DNA of 64,000 nucleotides from Argopecten irradians (lineage: Eukaryota > Mollusca > Bivalvia > Pectinida > Pectinidae): contig NC_091136.1 of the NCBI RefSeq assembly GCF_041381155.1, positions 51,884,284-51,948,283 on the forward strand, read 5' to 3'. Of this stretch, positions 1 to 12,359 are shown piece by piece. The stretch's first letter is position 1, and the number at the start of each line of letters is the position of its first letter. The notes beneath the pieces were generated by a model. The model saw only the letters and a list, made by a program, of their open reading frames with translations, ran no database searches and had not been told where the DNA came from. Both the position numbers and the translations under genes were made by a program.

Positions 1-556
1 GAGAAATATTGACATAATCTCAGATTGGACTGACCTCTGGTTAATGAAGTTAAATAAAGAAAACCTTAAAGATCTCTCCTATCCTGACCGATATTAAAGA
101 CCCTGGGTATCCCAACAATTGAGTATAAAAGACTGAGGGCTGATATGGTGGAGACCTGTAAAATAATCAACAAAATCGACATTGTTACCAGTGAGAACAT
201 GTGTACTTCAATGAGACACACAGGTCCAAGAGGTCATAACAAAAAACTCTACAAGAAACCCTTTCGTCTCAATTCAGCAAGAAATACTTTCAGTAACAGG
301 ATAGTGGAGTGCTGGAATTCTCTCCTTGTTGATGTGGTCAATGCTGAGAACCTGAACATTTTCAAAAGTAGATAAAACATGCACTGGAAAAACCACGCCA
401 CGAATTTTTTACCATCAACCTAGGAACATATACACAAACCTACATTGTAGGACATACTATTAAGGATTTTAAGCAATCACTTTAAATATTTTACCGTTAT
501 TGTAAATATCACTATATATCGCTACAAGCCTTTATTGGCTTTCCAATAATGTTGGA
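1..556 (+). mobile_element. 3' end of a non-LTR retrotransposon (LINE), truncated by window edge
   Basis: Translation of 145-375 gives the typical last part of a CR1/L2-like reverse transcriptase ORF: a segment with RGHNKKLYKK, then FSNRIVECWNSLL and FKSR before the stop. This RGH...L.K / F..R....WN.LP / F+..L signature closes many animal LINE ORF2 proteins. Upstream frames in 1-144 are broken, so the copy is not intact. The 3' UTR runs on to about 556, where the sequence GCTACAAGCCTTTATTGGCT and AATAATGTTG resembles the usual 3' end of such elements. The 5' part lies outside the window. The clade is inferred from the motif only. Confidence 0.7.
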
Positions 557-1780
557 CTGATGAGAAACTGACAAGAAATTTATAAATATATTATTGACAG
601 AACGTCAAACTCCAGCAGACTAGGAGTATGGTAACATTATCTTTAAATTGTGACACTGTTATTGTATGAACAATCTAAAAGTTTCTACAGACGAAACCCG
701 TGTGAACAATAACAACTCTCAAAGAAAAATCAAGTTACAAGACAAATCTTACGAATACTTACCATTTGTTGTCGAAACACGACTGCCTTTTTGGGTGAAC
801 TGGAGGTTATCGCCAAAGTCGGGATCATTCATACGCTCGACCTGTTAACGTCTGTCACTTGCCTACCTAACAAACATTTTGCCGACTTTACTTGCGTTTA
901 ATAATTATTAAGGTAGAATAAGGTGTATTGTTTATCAGAAAATATATTATTCCTCGGAACGTCAGTCTCAAGTCTCAAATGAATTACATGAGAAAATTTA
1001 AATTTTATAAATAAAAAAGCCAAAAAACAATGCAAATATCAACTATCTTACAGTTTGGCTGAAGGTGTGCAGTCAATTAAGTAATCGTATCAGGCATGTT
1101 GCCAAGTTTAATGGATTTGTCTTTTGAAAATGATCCCTGGTAATTTTGATAGCCTTTATATGTTATATATTACGTTGAACCTTATTTAGTGATCATGATG
1201 AAACTAACATAGAAATGACAGAAAACCCCTTTAACACATTTTTTGTTGCATAACATATTTTTAGAGTCTGAGAGACGTTTGTCAGGAACGCTCTTTCTAT
1301 TTAAGCACCTAAATGACGATGACGTAAACAAGGTGACATAGGAGAGATTTGGCTGATTTGTACAGAATGTAAAATGTAGGATCCTTGCGTGTATATATAT
1401 GCAAATGTTATGTAAGTATGATATCCACATGGATAGGAATACCATGTATCAGTGACCTAGTATCAAGTGGCTAATCCGAAAGGTTCACAGGAATCCCCAG
1501 GTCAAGCACCTTGTCAGCAGTTGATTGGTCATGATATGTTATATAATTAGTGTACAGTTGTTTAGCCAGTTGCATTTTGAAGGCCTATTATATTTTGTCG
1601 CTTTCGTAGAAAGAACGTTTTTGTGTAGTTTTGCATATAATGTCAGAAATCATTCCTTAATTAGTTAAAATATACATTATAGGTTTATTATTTCAGCTGT
1701 ATTTGTCAATTAATCAGCATTATAGTGAATAAGTTAAAGTTAATGTATTTTTCAAATGTGATTTGATTTTGTTGGTTACA
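557..1780. other. AT-rich intergenic stretch, nothing recognised
   Basis: Short open frames on both strands show no domain or motif. It lies directly upstream of the first exon of the + strand DNAJC4-like gene, so part of it should hold that gene's promoter. No TATA box or CpG-rich core stands out. The AG at 1781-1782 (TTGGTTACAG) looks like a splice acceptor, which would put the true transcription start in an unseen exon further upstream. Confidence 0.4.
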
Positions 1781-1812
1781 GAGATACATCACAAGATGGT
1801 TGCTGTTGGGCC

Positions 1813-4800
1813 ATGAGGCTATACAATGGAAAATCAGCCTTCCTGGTGAGACACTTCAGACCATGGCAACTCTGTGGATTCAAAAGCTGGTAATTAAGCT
1901 GTTCACATGTGACAGTGATTTGGTATAAGCAACGCTAAAACATTAAACCTTGTACATATTGGACCTTATATATACTTATTAAGCTATAACAAATGAAATG
2001 TAATAGGAGAAATGTAGCAGCCATACCGGGATTCAAACCCAGGACCCTCCGAACACTAGCCGAATGCTGTACTGACTGAGCTACCTGATCACCGATGATC
2101 AACCCAGTTCAATCCCGCTACACTAGTCCTCCCTCTTTTCTCGAAGTCTTCACCCTCGAAGACACACAAGTCCCTTCCAAACCATCGTGGGTTATTTAGT
2201 TGGGTTCCAATTCTATAACAGGAGAGGAGAAAATGTGCTCTACCCACTGAGCTACTTGGTCACTGATATCGATCAATGTTAAATTACATTTCAATGATCG
2301 ATTAATGATTTTTAGCTCACCTGGCCTAAGGGCCAATGAGCTTCAGAAATGGTGCGGTGTCCGTTGCCCGTCTGTCTGTCAACATTTCCTTTAAATCGCT
2401 ACTAGTCATAGAGTTATGCACATATTTTTACCAAATTTGGCCAGAAACATCCCGGGTAAATCCTATAAATCGTTACTATATAGTCTTAGATTTCTGCATG
2501 GATTGAAACCAATTTTGGCCAGAAACATCTTTTACATAAACGTTCAGAACAGTATACAATAAGCACAAGTTTTCTCCCATTTTAATAATTGATTATTATT
2601 TTTCATAATTGACAATATTAGGAAAAATCATAATCAATCAATCATCAATTAAAATTGAGAATCGGTCTAACACTAATATAATATTGGGTGTTCTAGCATA
2701 TCTATCATGGTGCGCTAGCAGTAGCACACTCAATGTATACACACCAATGCATGTCAAAAATATGACAACCAATGCTTAATTGGCATGCAAATTATTATTA
2801 GATTTATGCTATACATGAATCAATTGCATTGTAGAAGTGATTGCACCCACTAAAGTAATGAGCATAAAATAATCAGAAACCCTACACTGAAACTGCATCT
2901 TGCTTACCCTCTGAAACCACATAAGTGTCTAAATTCTACACTCAGTTTATATCAGACTACAGCCCAGCTAGCTAGCTTGTGTAGGCTGATTATGTGGATA
3001 ACCGATAATTGATCAATTGTTGCCCTGACTGGGATTGCAAGAGTATGGTTATCACAAAACAGCGATTATTTGTCAGTTTCTGATGATATGGGCTGATCTC
3101 TTGATTGTTTGTTTAAAGTTACCACTGAAGTACACTGTATGTGTTTCCACACATGCAGAAGGATAATTTTATGAGATAAAATATTCACTGTATTTTCCTT
3201 ACACTATATCTTACAGGACTTTACCAACTCATTATGAAACACTGGGAGTGAAAAGATCAGCTTCTCAAAAAGAAATTAAAACAGCCTACATAAAGTTATC
3301 TAAACAGGTAAACTTTTGTGATATCATTGGTAAAAAAAAGAACAAAAGTACAAAAAAATTTACATTTATCAATGAACAGTCATTTTATATACAGTACATG
3401 CATGTTTATTGTATATTATATTATGATGATTGCTTGAATTAGAAATATAAATTTAAAAAATTAAAATTTAAAATAAATATTTATCAAATTGATGATCATT
3501 TTGTATAATTATATGCTGTATTTGCCGTAATAAGCACCCCTCCCCTTTTCTGGAGAAGAGTTAAGTTATATAAACGTCCCCATCCCATGATTTTAACAAT
3601 GTTTTACAACATGTAATGCATCTAACATCAGCATTGTATCCCATATTACATGAACTTGTGAGTCTTTTACATGTGAATCAAGACATGATAATGCATCTCA
3701 AAGGATAAAAGTATATGTGTTTACTGTAACAGATCAATGTAGCTTGAGTATTTAAAACATAACTGATTTTTACATCCACCACTTCTAAATTTTGGTTTAT
3801 TTATAAACAAGCGCTACCCTATTGTTACAATTATTTAAGCACCCTAGGCCATATTTATGACAAATGCGGTAATCCTTCAAAGAAATTAGGTAACCTACAG
3901 GAAGACAGGTTGAGGTTAATATACCAATTATTACATTACTGATTCTCGTCACGACTCGCAGCACCATCCGGATGTCAGCTCACACCCAAATGCACAGACA
4001 CAGTTCATGGAGCTGTCAGAGGCTTATCAAGTCCTGAGCAACCCCAAATCCAAACGGACCTATGACAACAAATTTATCTACAATGCCAGCGTATTTACAG
4101 ATCCCCCTGGAGCCCAATCTCATTGTTTGTGGCAAGAACAATATGCAAGGCGCGGGCCTAGAGACTACACACAAAACAGGTAAGTCCAAAATATTTCTTT
4201 CATACCTACACGTGTAATACTGGCTGGTCTAGGGTAATACAATCATGTCGCCTGAGGCTGTATTGCATGCCTACCAATTCAATAAAGCCTCGTGACGTCA
4301 CGGCGTCAACAAAATCTCTATTTCCTCGTTAAAATTTAAACATTTGTTTTCACAAATATGACTGGTTTTACTATAAAAGATGCAAACAACGGAATTTGTG
4401 TTGAAAATATCTCATAATTTTTCATGTATGGAAAATTGACTTCCAGTCATGGATTTCTTCGAATTCATTTCAAAATGGCGGGATATTATAGTTGTAAAAT
4501 TGCAATAAAATTTTGAGTTATGAAAGAAAAATACTTTTTCATAAGTGGATATGAAGGACAGGGATATATTACCCTCGGGATCACAAAATGTTGCAAAACC
4601 CACGGCAAGCCTCGGGTTTTACTACATTTTGTGACCCTCGGGTCTTATAATATTACGGTGATGATATGATGTTACATCCTTCAGACTAATTGTAAATATA
4701 TGTATTATTCTGCATTATCAACTGTGGTAGTTATATGCTTCATTCAATTTCAGAGGAAATGACTTTGATGAAGACTTTAATATTCGTCGGGGTATAAACA

Positions 4801-7523
4801 TTGAAAAAGATGATGTGGAGGAAATAGTCGTATCAACTTATGATGTACTTCATTTTGTGACATGCGTCATGATAATGGTAACCACGGTCATTGTGATGGT
4901 GGTTCAGCATAGGAAAAGGTGAGTGTCGTCATATGAATACAATATAAATGAGTTTGAAATATCTGCAGTCTAACATAGAAAAAAATACCAATTTAAGTTC
5001 AACAAAGGTCAATCAAGGTTAATATGACTTCTGGTTATTGTAAGGCTCTCCATAGTCATCATATGAAATCTGATTTAGAATCAATATAGAGCGAGATGAG
5101 TCAGAAATGACTTAACAATTGTGATAATCAATTTACCTCACTTTTCTCTATATTTTGTTTAATCCTGACTTTTTAAATGGTATATCAAATACAATCTAAA
5201 ATTATGTAGATTTGGATTCATATAAAATATATACCAAATACAGATACACAGTATAGTTACATATCTTATCCTACATGTATGTGATTTATGAAAATGAAAG
5301 CTAATCAATAATTGACACATTTTAAGTTGCATAACAGGTAGTTCTCAAATTTTTATGAATTTGTTTTTCAGTATCAATAACAATCTTGTACTTCCACTGT
5401 CTTTGACACGTGTAGAAGACATCAACCAAAATAAAAAGCGTATAGTCAACCTAAATAAAAAACCAGTAACACCTAAAGGTAAGTCTAATAGATTCATGGA
5501 ATGTTTCAATGACAAGTTAAGAAACTCAAATTATCAGGCACAGGCTAATCAGATTTACCAGTATCCTACAGTTCTCGCTTGTCTGTGAGTCTATAAAGTC
5601 CACCCACAAATAATATAACTGTATAGTAGGCGACACATTATAACTTCACAAAACAGACCTGTAGATCATTTATTTCCAAGGTCGAATGTTAATACAACAT
5701 GAATCACTTTGCTCAGATATGAAGGTATAATTTTTGTAGATGATCCATAAATGTATGACAATATTTTAAAGTGAAGTAAACCATGAGTCCGCTATTGTGT
5801 CAGATATACCAAAGACCTTGACGATAGGTATAAACTTAGATCAAGGTCATTTGCAGCATTTAGTTACTAGGAATCAAGTCAGAAGCATTTCTTATAATCT
5901 TAGATGTACCCATTACATCATATTGATTTTGTTATATTAACCATATACAAATCATTTACATTCATTTCAGAAAGGGCAAAGCAGTTAAAGTACATAAAGA
6001 CAAAACAGCAAAGTGAACGTAAGTGAATCTGTTGTAATGGAATAGTAATGTACGATGAGGCTAAATTTATACCCAGGAAACAATTGTTTTGTGTTGGCAT
6101 ATATATTCTTGTTAAGTGCAATGCTGTTGTTTTTCCCCACGGCAGAGCTATGTAGTAGATATAATATTGATTTCTCCAAGTGTAAAAAGGCCTCAATAAT
6201 CAGACTTTGACCTCCCATAAATAGTTGACACTGTTGTGGTTTTAGAATGCAAACTCACAGGCAATGATTAACAATTTTTTGTGTTCCAGTTTACTAGTTC
6301 TAAAGTTTCAGTTGCCCAAATACGATCACCGTCACATATTCATCATAGCCTTCATTGTATAAGATCCAATGGCCTGATATAGTGTAGCATGGAAGAATAA
6401 AGGATGACCAAGTGTGTTAAAATAAATGACCTTGACCTTTCAGGAATACATCTCATTAACAAACAATACAGAGGTTTGCAAACCAACATCATTGAGCATG
6501 ATATAGGGGTTATTGATTGTATTTAAAGAATGACATTGACTTTTATTCAAGGTCACATTAGCCAAATATGCTGGAATGACATCTCAATAACAGAGTCCTA
6601 AAAACATTATATTGGATCTGAAACATACTAGCTGGCATGAAGTGCTATTTACCTTGTCAGAAAGAACTGCTTTGACCTTCATTCAAGGCTATGATGGTAA
6701 AATTCTCAAGAGGCCCAGAGATCTGAAGTCTACTAATATAATCTATAGTATGCTCGCCTATGGCATGAAAGGCATGTGCTGCATTTGTCTAGGAACTATG
6801 GCAGAAGTGCTTGAAACTTTTAGTAGTAGGCCTACAACTTATGGTATTCTTTTAATAATTCTTTACTATTTATCTGGAGGCCCAAAACAAATACCTTATT
6901 GTGGATCTGTAGCCTACAGAATTCACATTCTTCCTACTTTTTGTTGCATGAAAGCTTATCAACAACTTTTATCTTTTCTCAGAGATGGAAGTACAACTTC
7001 AATGATAAACATGTACCATATGAAATTGGAAAGTTTGATAATGGTAAGTTTAATTTTACATAGATAAGGAGATTAAAATGTTATATATACATTGCAGATA
7101 ATTCAGTAAGTACGAAGTGCATTGAAATTTGTGTTTATATCAATATTAATCCATTCAAATGAAAGCTGGAGTAGTTGGTATCACTGTGAATGTCTTCCTG
7201 TGATCTAGGTGTGCATATTAAAAAATTAACTTGCAGAAAAATGAGTCATTTGTTCTCCTCTTTATCTGTTACTGTCTTTGTCTTTAGCTGCTACCTGAGC
7301 TTCACATTTCCTCCACAGCTGAGTTTGTACAGATATAAGGATTGATATTCAGATGAAATATGATATGCATGTAGATTTCACTAGGACTGTAATCTTAATT
7401 GAAACAATGTCTTTTAGGCCCAACATGTACAATATATTAACCAAGTATTGATGCTACATTTAAACTTGATCTTCTTTTTCTTTTCCAGGATATTTTACCG
7501 CAACAGAACATCAGTATCAGTAA
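1813..7523 (+). CDS. DNAJC4: DNAJC4-like J-domain membrane protein, gene 1 (7 exons, ~246 aa)
   Basis: Proposed coding exons: 1813-1889, 3217-3307, 3962-4179, 4754-4918, 5372-5478, 5971-6018 and 7489-7523. All have GT/AG borders, stay in frame (phases 2,0,2,2,1,1) and end at TAA. The N-terminus is arginine-rich and presequence-like (MRLYNGKSAFLVRHFRPW). The J domain follows at about residues 31-95, with HYETLGV, KEIKTAYIKLSKQ, the catalytic HPD loop (HHPDVSS) and FMELSEAYQVLS. A single transmembrane helix near residues 150-170 (CVMIMVTTVIVMVV) is followed by a basic tail. The layout (N-terminal J domain, one membrane span, ~240 aa) and the ELSEAY.VLS match fit animal DNAJC4. HPD proteins stimulate Hsp70 ATPase; the HSP70 partner and organelle here are inferred, not shown. 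Exons 2-5 are firm. Exon 1 is less sure, because an upstream AUG at 1795 opens a very short uORF. The last two exons rest on splice sites and frame only. Confidence 0.82.
2015..2280 (-). repeat. Degraded tRNA-derived SINE, in intron 1 of DNAJC4-like gene 1
   Basis: Read on the - strand, 2095-2030 carries a polymerase III A-box-like stretch (TAGCTCAGTCAGT) and a B-box-like stretch (GGGTTTGAATCCC) at tRNA spacing. A second A-box-like piece, GAGCTACTTGGTCACTG on the + strand, recurs at 2249-2265, so two heads may be fused. The flanks are too degraded to show a target duplication. Confidence 0.55.
2314..2535 (-). repeat. Fragment of the pearl-like / Helitron-related repeat family
   Basis: TTTTTAGCTCACCTGGCC at 2313-2330 is the reverse complement of the right end of the element at 11148-12359 (GGCCAGGTGAGCTAAAAA). 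ACCAAATTTGGCCAGAAAC at 2430-2448 and AATTTTGGCCAGAAACATC at 2511-2529 echo its ~156-bp core. The fragment is short and diverged and lies in intron 1 of DNAJC4-like gene 1. Confidence 0.55.
2537..2692 (-). mobile_element. Truncated copy of the hAT-type MITE
   Basis: The reverse complement matches the left end of the intact element at 29582-29981: TAGTGTTagACCGATTCTC, the ATCGATT-rich stretch, GATTATGATTTTTCC and the GGGAGA...CTTAT...ACTGTTCTGAAC block. Only one terminus is present. It lies in intron 1 of DNAJC4-like gene 1. Confidence 0.6.
4570..4660. repeat. Inverted-repeat hairpin in intron 3 of DNAJC4-like gene 1
   Basis: ACCCTCGGGATCACAAAATG at 4570-4589 is followed by an inverted partner (CATTTTGTGACCCTCGGGT) ending near 4643. 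An internal direct echo, CCTCGGGTTTTA / CCTCGGGTCTTA, is also present. It is probably the end of an old MITE covering much of 4210-4660, since CTCGTGACGTCACGG and similar repeat-like motifs lie in the left part. Confidence 0.4.
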
Positions 7524-7752
7524 CTCAAGAGCCAAGTTGTCAATAGATGAAATATTCTACAGGTTTCATATATTTATAACCAGATTTGGGACATAATTTA
7601 GATGTGATAGAAATTACCGTTCAATAATGCAGGTACAGAATGAGGCTGACATTTGAGTATACCCCCAACGTCTTTCCTGAACAGATTTATTTCGAAAGTC
7701 CTATTTCAGGTGCCTATTTACATTGTATATCTAATCATGTCAACTTATATTT

Positions 7753-8073
7753 CATCCTCGATACTCCAGGAGTTCCGATCACTTACGATCTCTACACCCC
7801 TGGACTATGTATCTCATAGTAAAACTGGAGGCAACAGAATAGAACAGGTAATTTAGTCATACGAGGTACATCAAAAGAACTGTATAACGGTACACTGTGG
7901 TTGACTGTGTGGCTTTGATGTTAGGCGTCGCTTTCTCTTTAGTCTTCAAAGGAAATCTTTGCTAGCCTGTGATTGGTCAAATGTTTTCCGCTGAGCTGCC
8001 TTCAATTTCACTATGAGATAGTCCAGGGTTGTAGAGATCGTAAGTGAACGGAACCCCTGGAATATAGAGGATG
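7753..8073. mobile_element. Mutator-type MITE copy 1 (321 bp, 9-bp target duplication)
   Basis: Starts CATCCTCGATACTCCAGG and ends as its inverse (CCCTGGAATATAGAGGATG). The inverted ends continue for about 60 bp through CACTTACGATCTCTAC and GGACTA...CTCATAGT. The 9-bp direct repeat CTTATATTT flanks it at 7744-7752 and 8074-8082. No coding capacity. Two further copies occur at 13862 and 34644. A 9-bp duplication with long inverted ends is the usual Mutator-superfamily signature; no transposase is present to confirm this. It lies 230 bp downstream of the stop of DNAJC4-like gene 1. Confidence 0.85.
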
Positions 8074-8587
8074 CTTATATTTATGATGGATTATTTGTTG
8101 ATATACTGATATGATATTTGTCTTCTCATCAGAGATGCATTAACATACTTTCTTTTTGTTTTCCTTGCTTTCAAACGTTAGAAAATTTGGTTAAAGGTGA
8201 TTTTAATCTAAATTTCTAGGTTTTTAAAACAATTATGTAAATATCACATGCTTAAATTGTGTTTACTGACTCTTAGAGGTTTAATACCACAGATATCTAT
8301 AATTTTAATATTGAATCTGTTATATATGTAAAATATTTCAATATAAGTGATACATTCATAGAGCTGTTTTGTATTCAGGTGTCTACTGTAAGATATTACC
8401 AAAGCTCTATGTAGGTTTTATTTTCCTGTCAGTCAAAAACATACAATGTAGATATGATAATTTTTTTTTATTGTTGATGATGAACACGAGATTTTAGTAT
8501 AACAATATTATTATCCTTCAACCATCTTGTGAAATGTTGGATATTAAAAATTGTTTGTTTTTATCAATTTGGCTTTTTATTACATTT

Positions 8588-9138
8588 TTAGCCCACCATC
8601 ATCAGATGGTGGGCTATTCAAATTGCCTTTCGTCCATGGTCCGTCTGTCCGTCCATCCGTTAACAATTCTTGTTATCGCTATTTCTCAGAAAGAACTGAA
8701 GGGATCTGTCTCAAATTTCATATGTAGGTTCCCCTAAGGCCCTTGTTTTGCATATTGCATTTTGGGACCAATCGGTGAGCAAGATGGCCGCCAGGCAGCC
8801 ATCTTGGATTTTGATAGTTAAAGTTTGTTATTGCTTTTTCTCCAAAAGTACTCAAGAGATCTGTCTCAAATTTAATATGTAGGTTCCCCTATGGCCCTTG
8901 TTGTGCATATTGTGTTTTTGGACCGATTAATGAAAAAGATGGCCACCAGGCAGCCATCTTGGATTTTGATGAAGTTTGTTACTGCTTTCTCAGAAAGTGC
9001 TGAACGGATCTGTCTCAAATTTTATATGTAGTATGTTTGAAAAAAGTTTGAAAAGCAGAGAAAACATCCCTCTTTCCATTGTCGGACATATATCATTCTT
9101 TTGTGGGCGCCAAGATGCCTCTGGGATCTCTTGTTAGC
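8588..9138 (+). repeat. Interspersed repeat with two to three ~165-bp internal units
   Basis: Opens with TTTTTAGCCCACCATC and a short hairpin (CCCACCATC...GATGGTGGG). It then repeats a unit containing GGATCTGTCTCAAATTT, ATATGTAGGTTCCCCT, GGCCCTTGTT and CAGCCATCTTGGATTTTGAT at 8700-8815, 8857-8970 and (partial) 9006-9030. It closes with GGGATCTCTTGTTA. The plan (short conserved ends, tandem core) parallels the pearl-like elements in this window, but the sequence differs. Confidence 0.6.
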
Positions 9139-9381
9139 AGTGAAATATAAGGTTTTATGGTGTAAAATATCACTTATGATATTTTCACTCGTTTTTAACC
9201 AATCGGAATGCAGCATTGACAGTAAAAAAATATCATTTTGATTTTTACATCATTATAGTTTGTGCACAAAAATATGACATAATAACCCCAAGGGCAAATA
9301 ACTGTAAAATGCAATGGCAGAATAACCTTTGGTGGAACTAGTTGTGATGGTCTTCAGGTCAAATGCTATAAATAGAATAGT

Positions 9382-9483
9382 CCTTGTTTCTTGATGAATA
9401 CCAGATAATTTTTCACCTGTGAAAAATATCAAAGTTTCCACCTCACTCAATGAAATATAACTGGTATTCATCAAGAAACAAGG
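9382..9483. repeat. Perfect 23-bp inverted repeat (hairpin, 56-nt loop)
   Basis: The left arm at 9382-9404 begins CCTTGTTTCTTGATGAATAC. The right arm at 9461-9483 is its exact reverse complement. The loop is AT-rich and has a small internal hairpin (TTTTTCAC...GTGAAAAA). There is no gene nearby. It is either a small palindromic MITE or a structured RNA precursor; nothing in the sequence decides which. Confidence 0.7.
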
Positions 9484-9699
9484 AATATCATCTACATATT
9501 TATAGTATGGAATTACAGTACCATGTGTCATTTATATCACAAATTCTCATACTGCTGTAGGAATTGGGAAAAAGGCTGGTACTGGTATCAACTTAATACG
9601 TACTGGCATCAACTTAAATTCTGTAAATGACTGATCAACAAAGTCAAGCAAGTCTCCATCACGTTCTGTTTTATTCCAAGCAAATTTTCAGAAGTGATT

Positions 9700-10925
9700 G
9701 ACATTGTTTATAAATGATAGTAGACATGCTAATTACCAGAGCCCGGTTTTGTTTATAGATGATAGCAGACATGCTAATTACCAGAGCCCGGTTTTGTTTA
9801 TAGATGATAGCAGACATGCTAATTACCAGAGTCCGGTTTATAGATGATAGCAGACATGCTAATTACCAGAGCCCGGTTTTTTTTTTATAGATGATAGCAG
9901 ACATGCTAATTACCAGAGTCCAGTTTATAGATGATAGCAGACATGCTAATTACCAGAGCCCAGTTTTGTTTATAGATGATAGCAGACATGCTAATTACCA
10001 TAGTTCGGTCTATAGATGATAGCAGACATGCTAATTACCAGAGCCCGGTTTTGTTTATAGATGATAGCAGACATGCTAATTACCAGAGCCCGGTTTATAG
10101 ATGATAGCAGACATGCTAATTCCAAGAGCCCGGTTTATAGATGATAGCAGACATGCTTATTACCAGAGCCCTGTTTATAAATGATAGCAGACATGCTAAT
10201 TACTACAGTCCGGTTTATAGATGATAGCAGACATGCTAATTACCAGAGCCCGGTTTTGTTTATAGATGATAGCAGACATGCTAATTACCAGAGTCCAGTT
10301 TATAGATGATAGCAGACATGCTAATTACCAGAGCCCGGTTTTGTTTATAGATGATAGCAGACATGCTAATTACCATAGTTCGGTCTATAGATGATAGCAG
10401 ACATGCTAATTACCAGAGCCCGGTTTTGTTTATAGATGATAGCAGACATGCTAATTACCAGAGCCTGGTTTATAGATGATAGCAGACATGCTAATTCCAA
10501 GAGCCCGGTTTATAGATGATAGCAGACATGCTTATTACCAGAGCCCTGTTTATAAATGATAGCAGACATGCTAATTACTACAGTCCGGTTTATTGATGAT
10601 AGCAGACATGCTAATTACCAGAGCCTGGTTTTGTTTATAAATGATAGCAGACATACTAATAACCAGAGCCCAGTTTATAGATTATAGCAGATTTGCTAAT
10701 TCCAAGAGCCCGGTTTAAAGATGATAGCAGACATGCTAATTACCAGAGCCCGGTTTTGTTTATAAATGATAGCAGACATGCTAATTACCAGAGCCCTGTT
10801 TATAAATGACAGCAGACATGCTAATTACCAGAGCCCGGTTAATAGATGATAGCAGACACGCTAATTACCAGAGCCCGATTTTGTTTATAGATGATAGCAG
10901 ACATGCTAATTACCAGAGCCTGGTT
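9700..10925. repeat. Minisatellite, ~29 copies of a 38-47 bp unit, with 375-bp higher-order period
   Basis: The unit core is GATGATAGCAGACATGCTAA, followed by TTACCAGAGCCCGGTTTATA. Units differ mainly by an optional TTGTT insertion. Marker variants recur 375 bp apart: TAGTTCGGTC at 10001 and 10376, TCCAAGAGCC at 10121 and 10496, TACTACAGTC at 10201 and 10576. So a block of about nine units was duplicated as a whole. The array sits between the two convergent DNAJC4-like genes. Confidence 0.95.
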
Positions 10926-11147
10926 GTTCAGAAGTTGATTCGCTTAATCACATGATTAGTGAAATTTTCACTTCTTATTTGCTGCAAAATATCCTACTTT
11001 ATTCATTAAAAATCAGCAAATTTGTAAAGAATGGAGTTCTTAATGTGGAAAGCCTGACAGGTTGTTCAGAAGTTGATTCACTTAATCACATGATAAGTGA
11101 AATTTTCACTTCTTATTTGCTGCAAAATATCCTACTTTATTCATTAA

Positions 11148-12359
11148 CAAGAGGCCCAGAGGGCCTGTATCGCTCACCTGGTTGTAATGCCAAGGAATGT
11201 TCTGAATACAAGTTCATTGTTTCTGGGCAAATTTGGTTACAATCCATCCAGAACTCTAGGACAAGTAGCAATTTATAGGATTTATTTCTATTTCCCCTAT
11301 TGGGCCTCGCCCCTCCTGCCCCCGGGGGGTCAGAGCCAAAATTTATACAAGTTTTGTTCCCCTTCCCCCAAGGATGTTTCTGGCCAAATTTGGTTACAAT
11401 CCATCCAGAACTCTAGGACAAGTAGCGATTTATAGGATTTACCTTTATTTCCCCTATTGGGCCCCACCCCTCCTGCCCCCAGGGGGTTAGAGTCAAAATT
11501 TATACAAGTTCTGATCCCCTTCCCCTAAGGAAGTTTCTGGCCAAATTTGGTTGCAATCCATACAGAACTCTAAGACAAGTAGCGATTTATAGGATTTACC
11601 TCTATTACCCCTATTGGGCCCCGCCCCTCCTGCCCCAGGGGGGTCAGGGTCACCATTTATGCAAAATCTGATCCCCTTCCCCTAAGGAAGTTTCTGGCCA
11701 AATTTGGTTGCAATCCATGCAGAACTCTAGGACAAGTAGCAATTTATAGGATTTACCTCTATTACCCCTATTGGGCCCCGCCCCTCCTGCCCCAGGGGGT
11801 CAGGGTCACCATTTATGCAAAATCTGATCCCCTTTCCCTAAGAAAGCTTCTGGCCAAGTTTGGTTGCAATCCATGCAGAACTCTAGGACAAGTAGCGATT
11901 TATAGGATTTACCTCTATTACCCCTATTGGGCCCCGCCTCTCCTGCCCCACGGGGTCAGGGTCACCATTTATGCAAAATCTGATAATATAAACTTTATTT
12001 ATTTTACATCGATTGAGAAACAAGTTATACAACTTATCATAAATCACTCTCGATGGCCCGGATGTAAGCGCGCGAGGGGCCTTAGTGTGGGAGGAAACCG
12101 GAGTGCCCGGAGAAAACCCACGTGATCGGGCAGGTGACCCCTGACCTTTTCACGTCCATGCCGGGGATCGAACCCCGGCCGGCTAGGTGAAAGGCGAGCG
12201 GCTTAACCACTACACCACCCGATCAGCAAAATCTGATCCCTTCCCCTAAGGAAGTTTCTGGCCAAATTTGGTTAAAATCCATGCAGTAATTTATGACAAG
12301 TAGCGATTTAAAGGAAATGTTGACGGACGCCATGGCAAAAGCTTCGGGCCAGGTGAGCT
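11148..12359 (+). mobile_element. Pearl-like / Helitron-related element with ~5.5 tandem ~156-bp cores
   Basis: Left end CAAGAGGCCCAGAGGGCCTG then TATCGCTCACCTGG; right end GGGCCAGGTGAGCTA. Between them, ~156-bp cores repeat, each with CCATCCAGAACTCTAGGACA or a variant, AAGTAGCGATTTATAGGATT, CCCCTATTGGGCC, CGCCCCTCCTGCCCC and GTTTCTGGCCAAATTTGGTT. Tandem cores of about 160 bp between fixed ends are the described plan of bivalve 'pearl' elements, which have been linked to non-autonomous Helentrons. It encodes no protein. A SINE (11985-12225) interrupts the last core. It inserted into copy 2 of the 138-bp satellite. Confidence 0.75.
11985..12225 (-). mobile_element. tRNA-derived SINE (241 bp) with 12-bp target duplication
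   Basis: On the - strand it starts with a tRNA-like head: A-box-like TGGTGTAGTGGTTAAG near 12210 and B-box GGGTTCGATCCCC near 12170. The body is unrelated to that of the other SINE family here, and the tail is AT-rich. It is flanked by GCAAAATCTGAT at 11973-11984 and 12226-12237. The exact flanking repeat and clean boxes suggest a fairly young insertion, later than the pearl-like element that contains it. Confidence 0.88.

Noticed and set aside
6612-7067. 151-codon frame downstream of exon 6 of DNAJC4-like gene 1
   Set aside because: It has no ATG at its start, no motif, and contains TGACCTT-type repeat sequence. It lies in the proposed last intron.
9700-10925. CRISPR-like array
   Set aside because: The units are contiguous variants of one 38-47 bp sequence with no unique spacers, in a eukaryotic setting.
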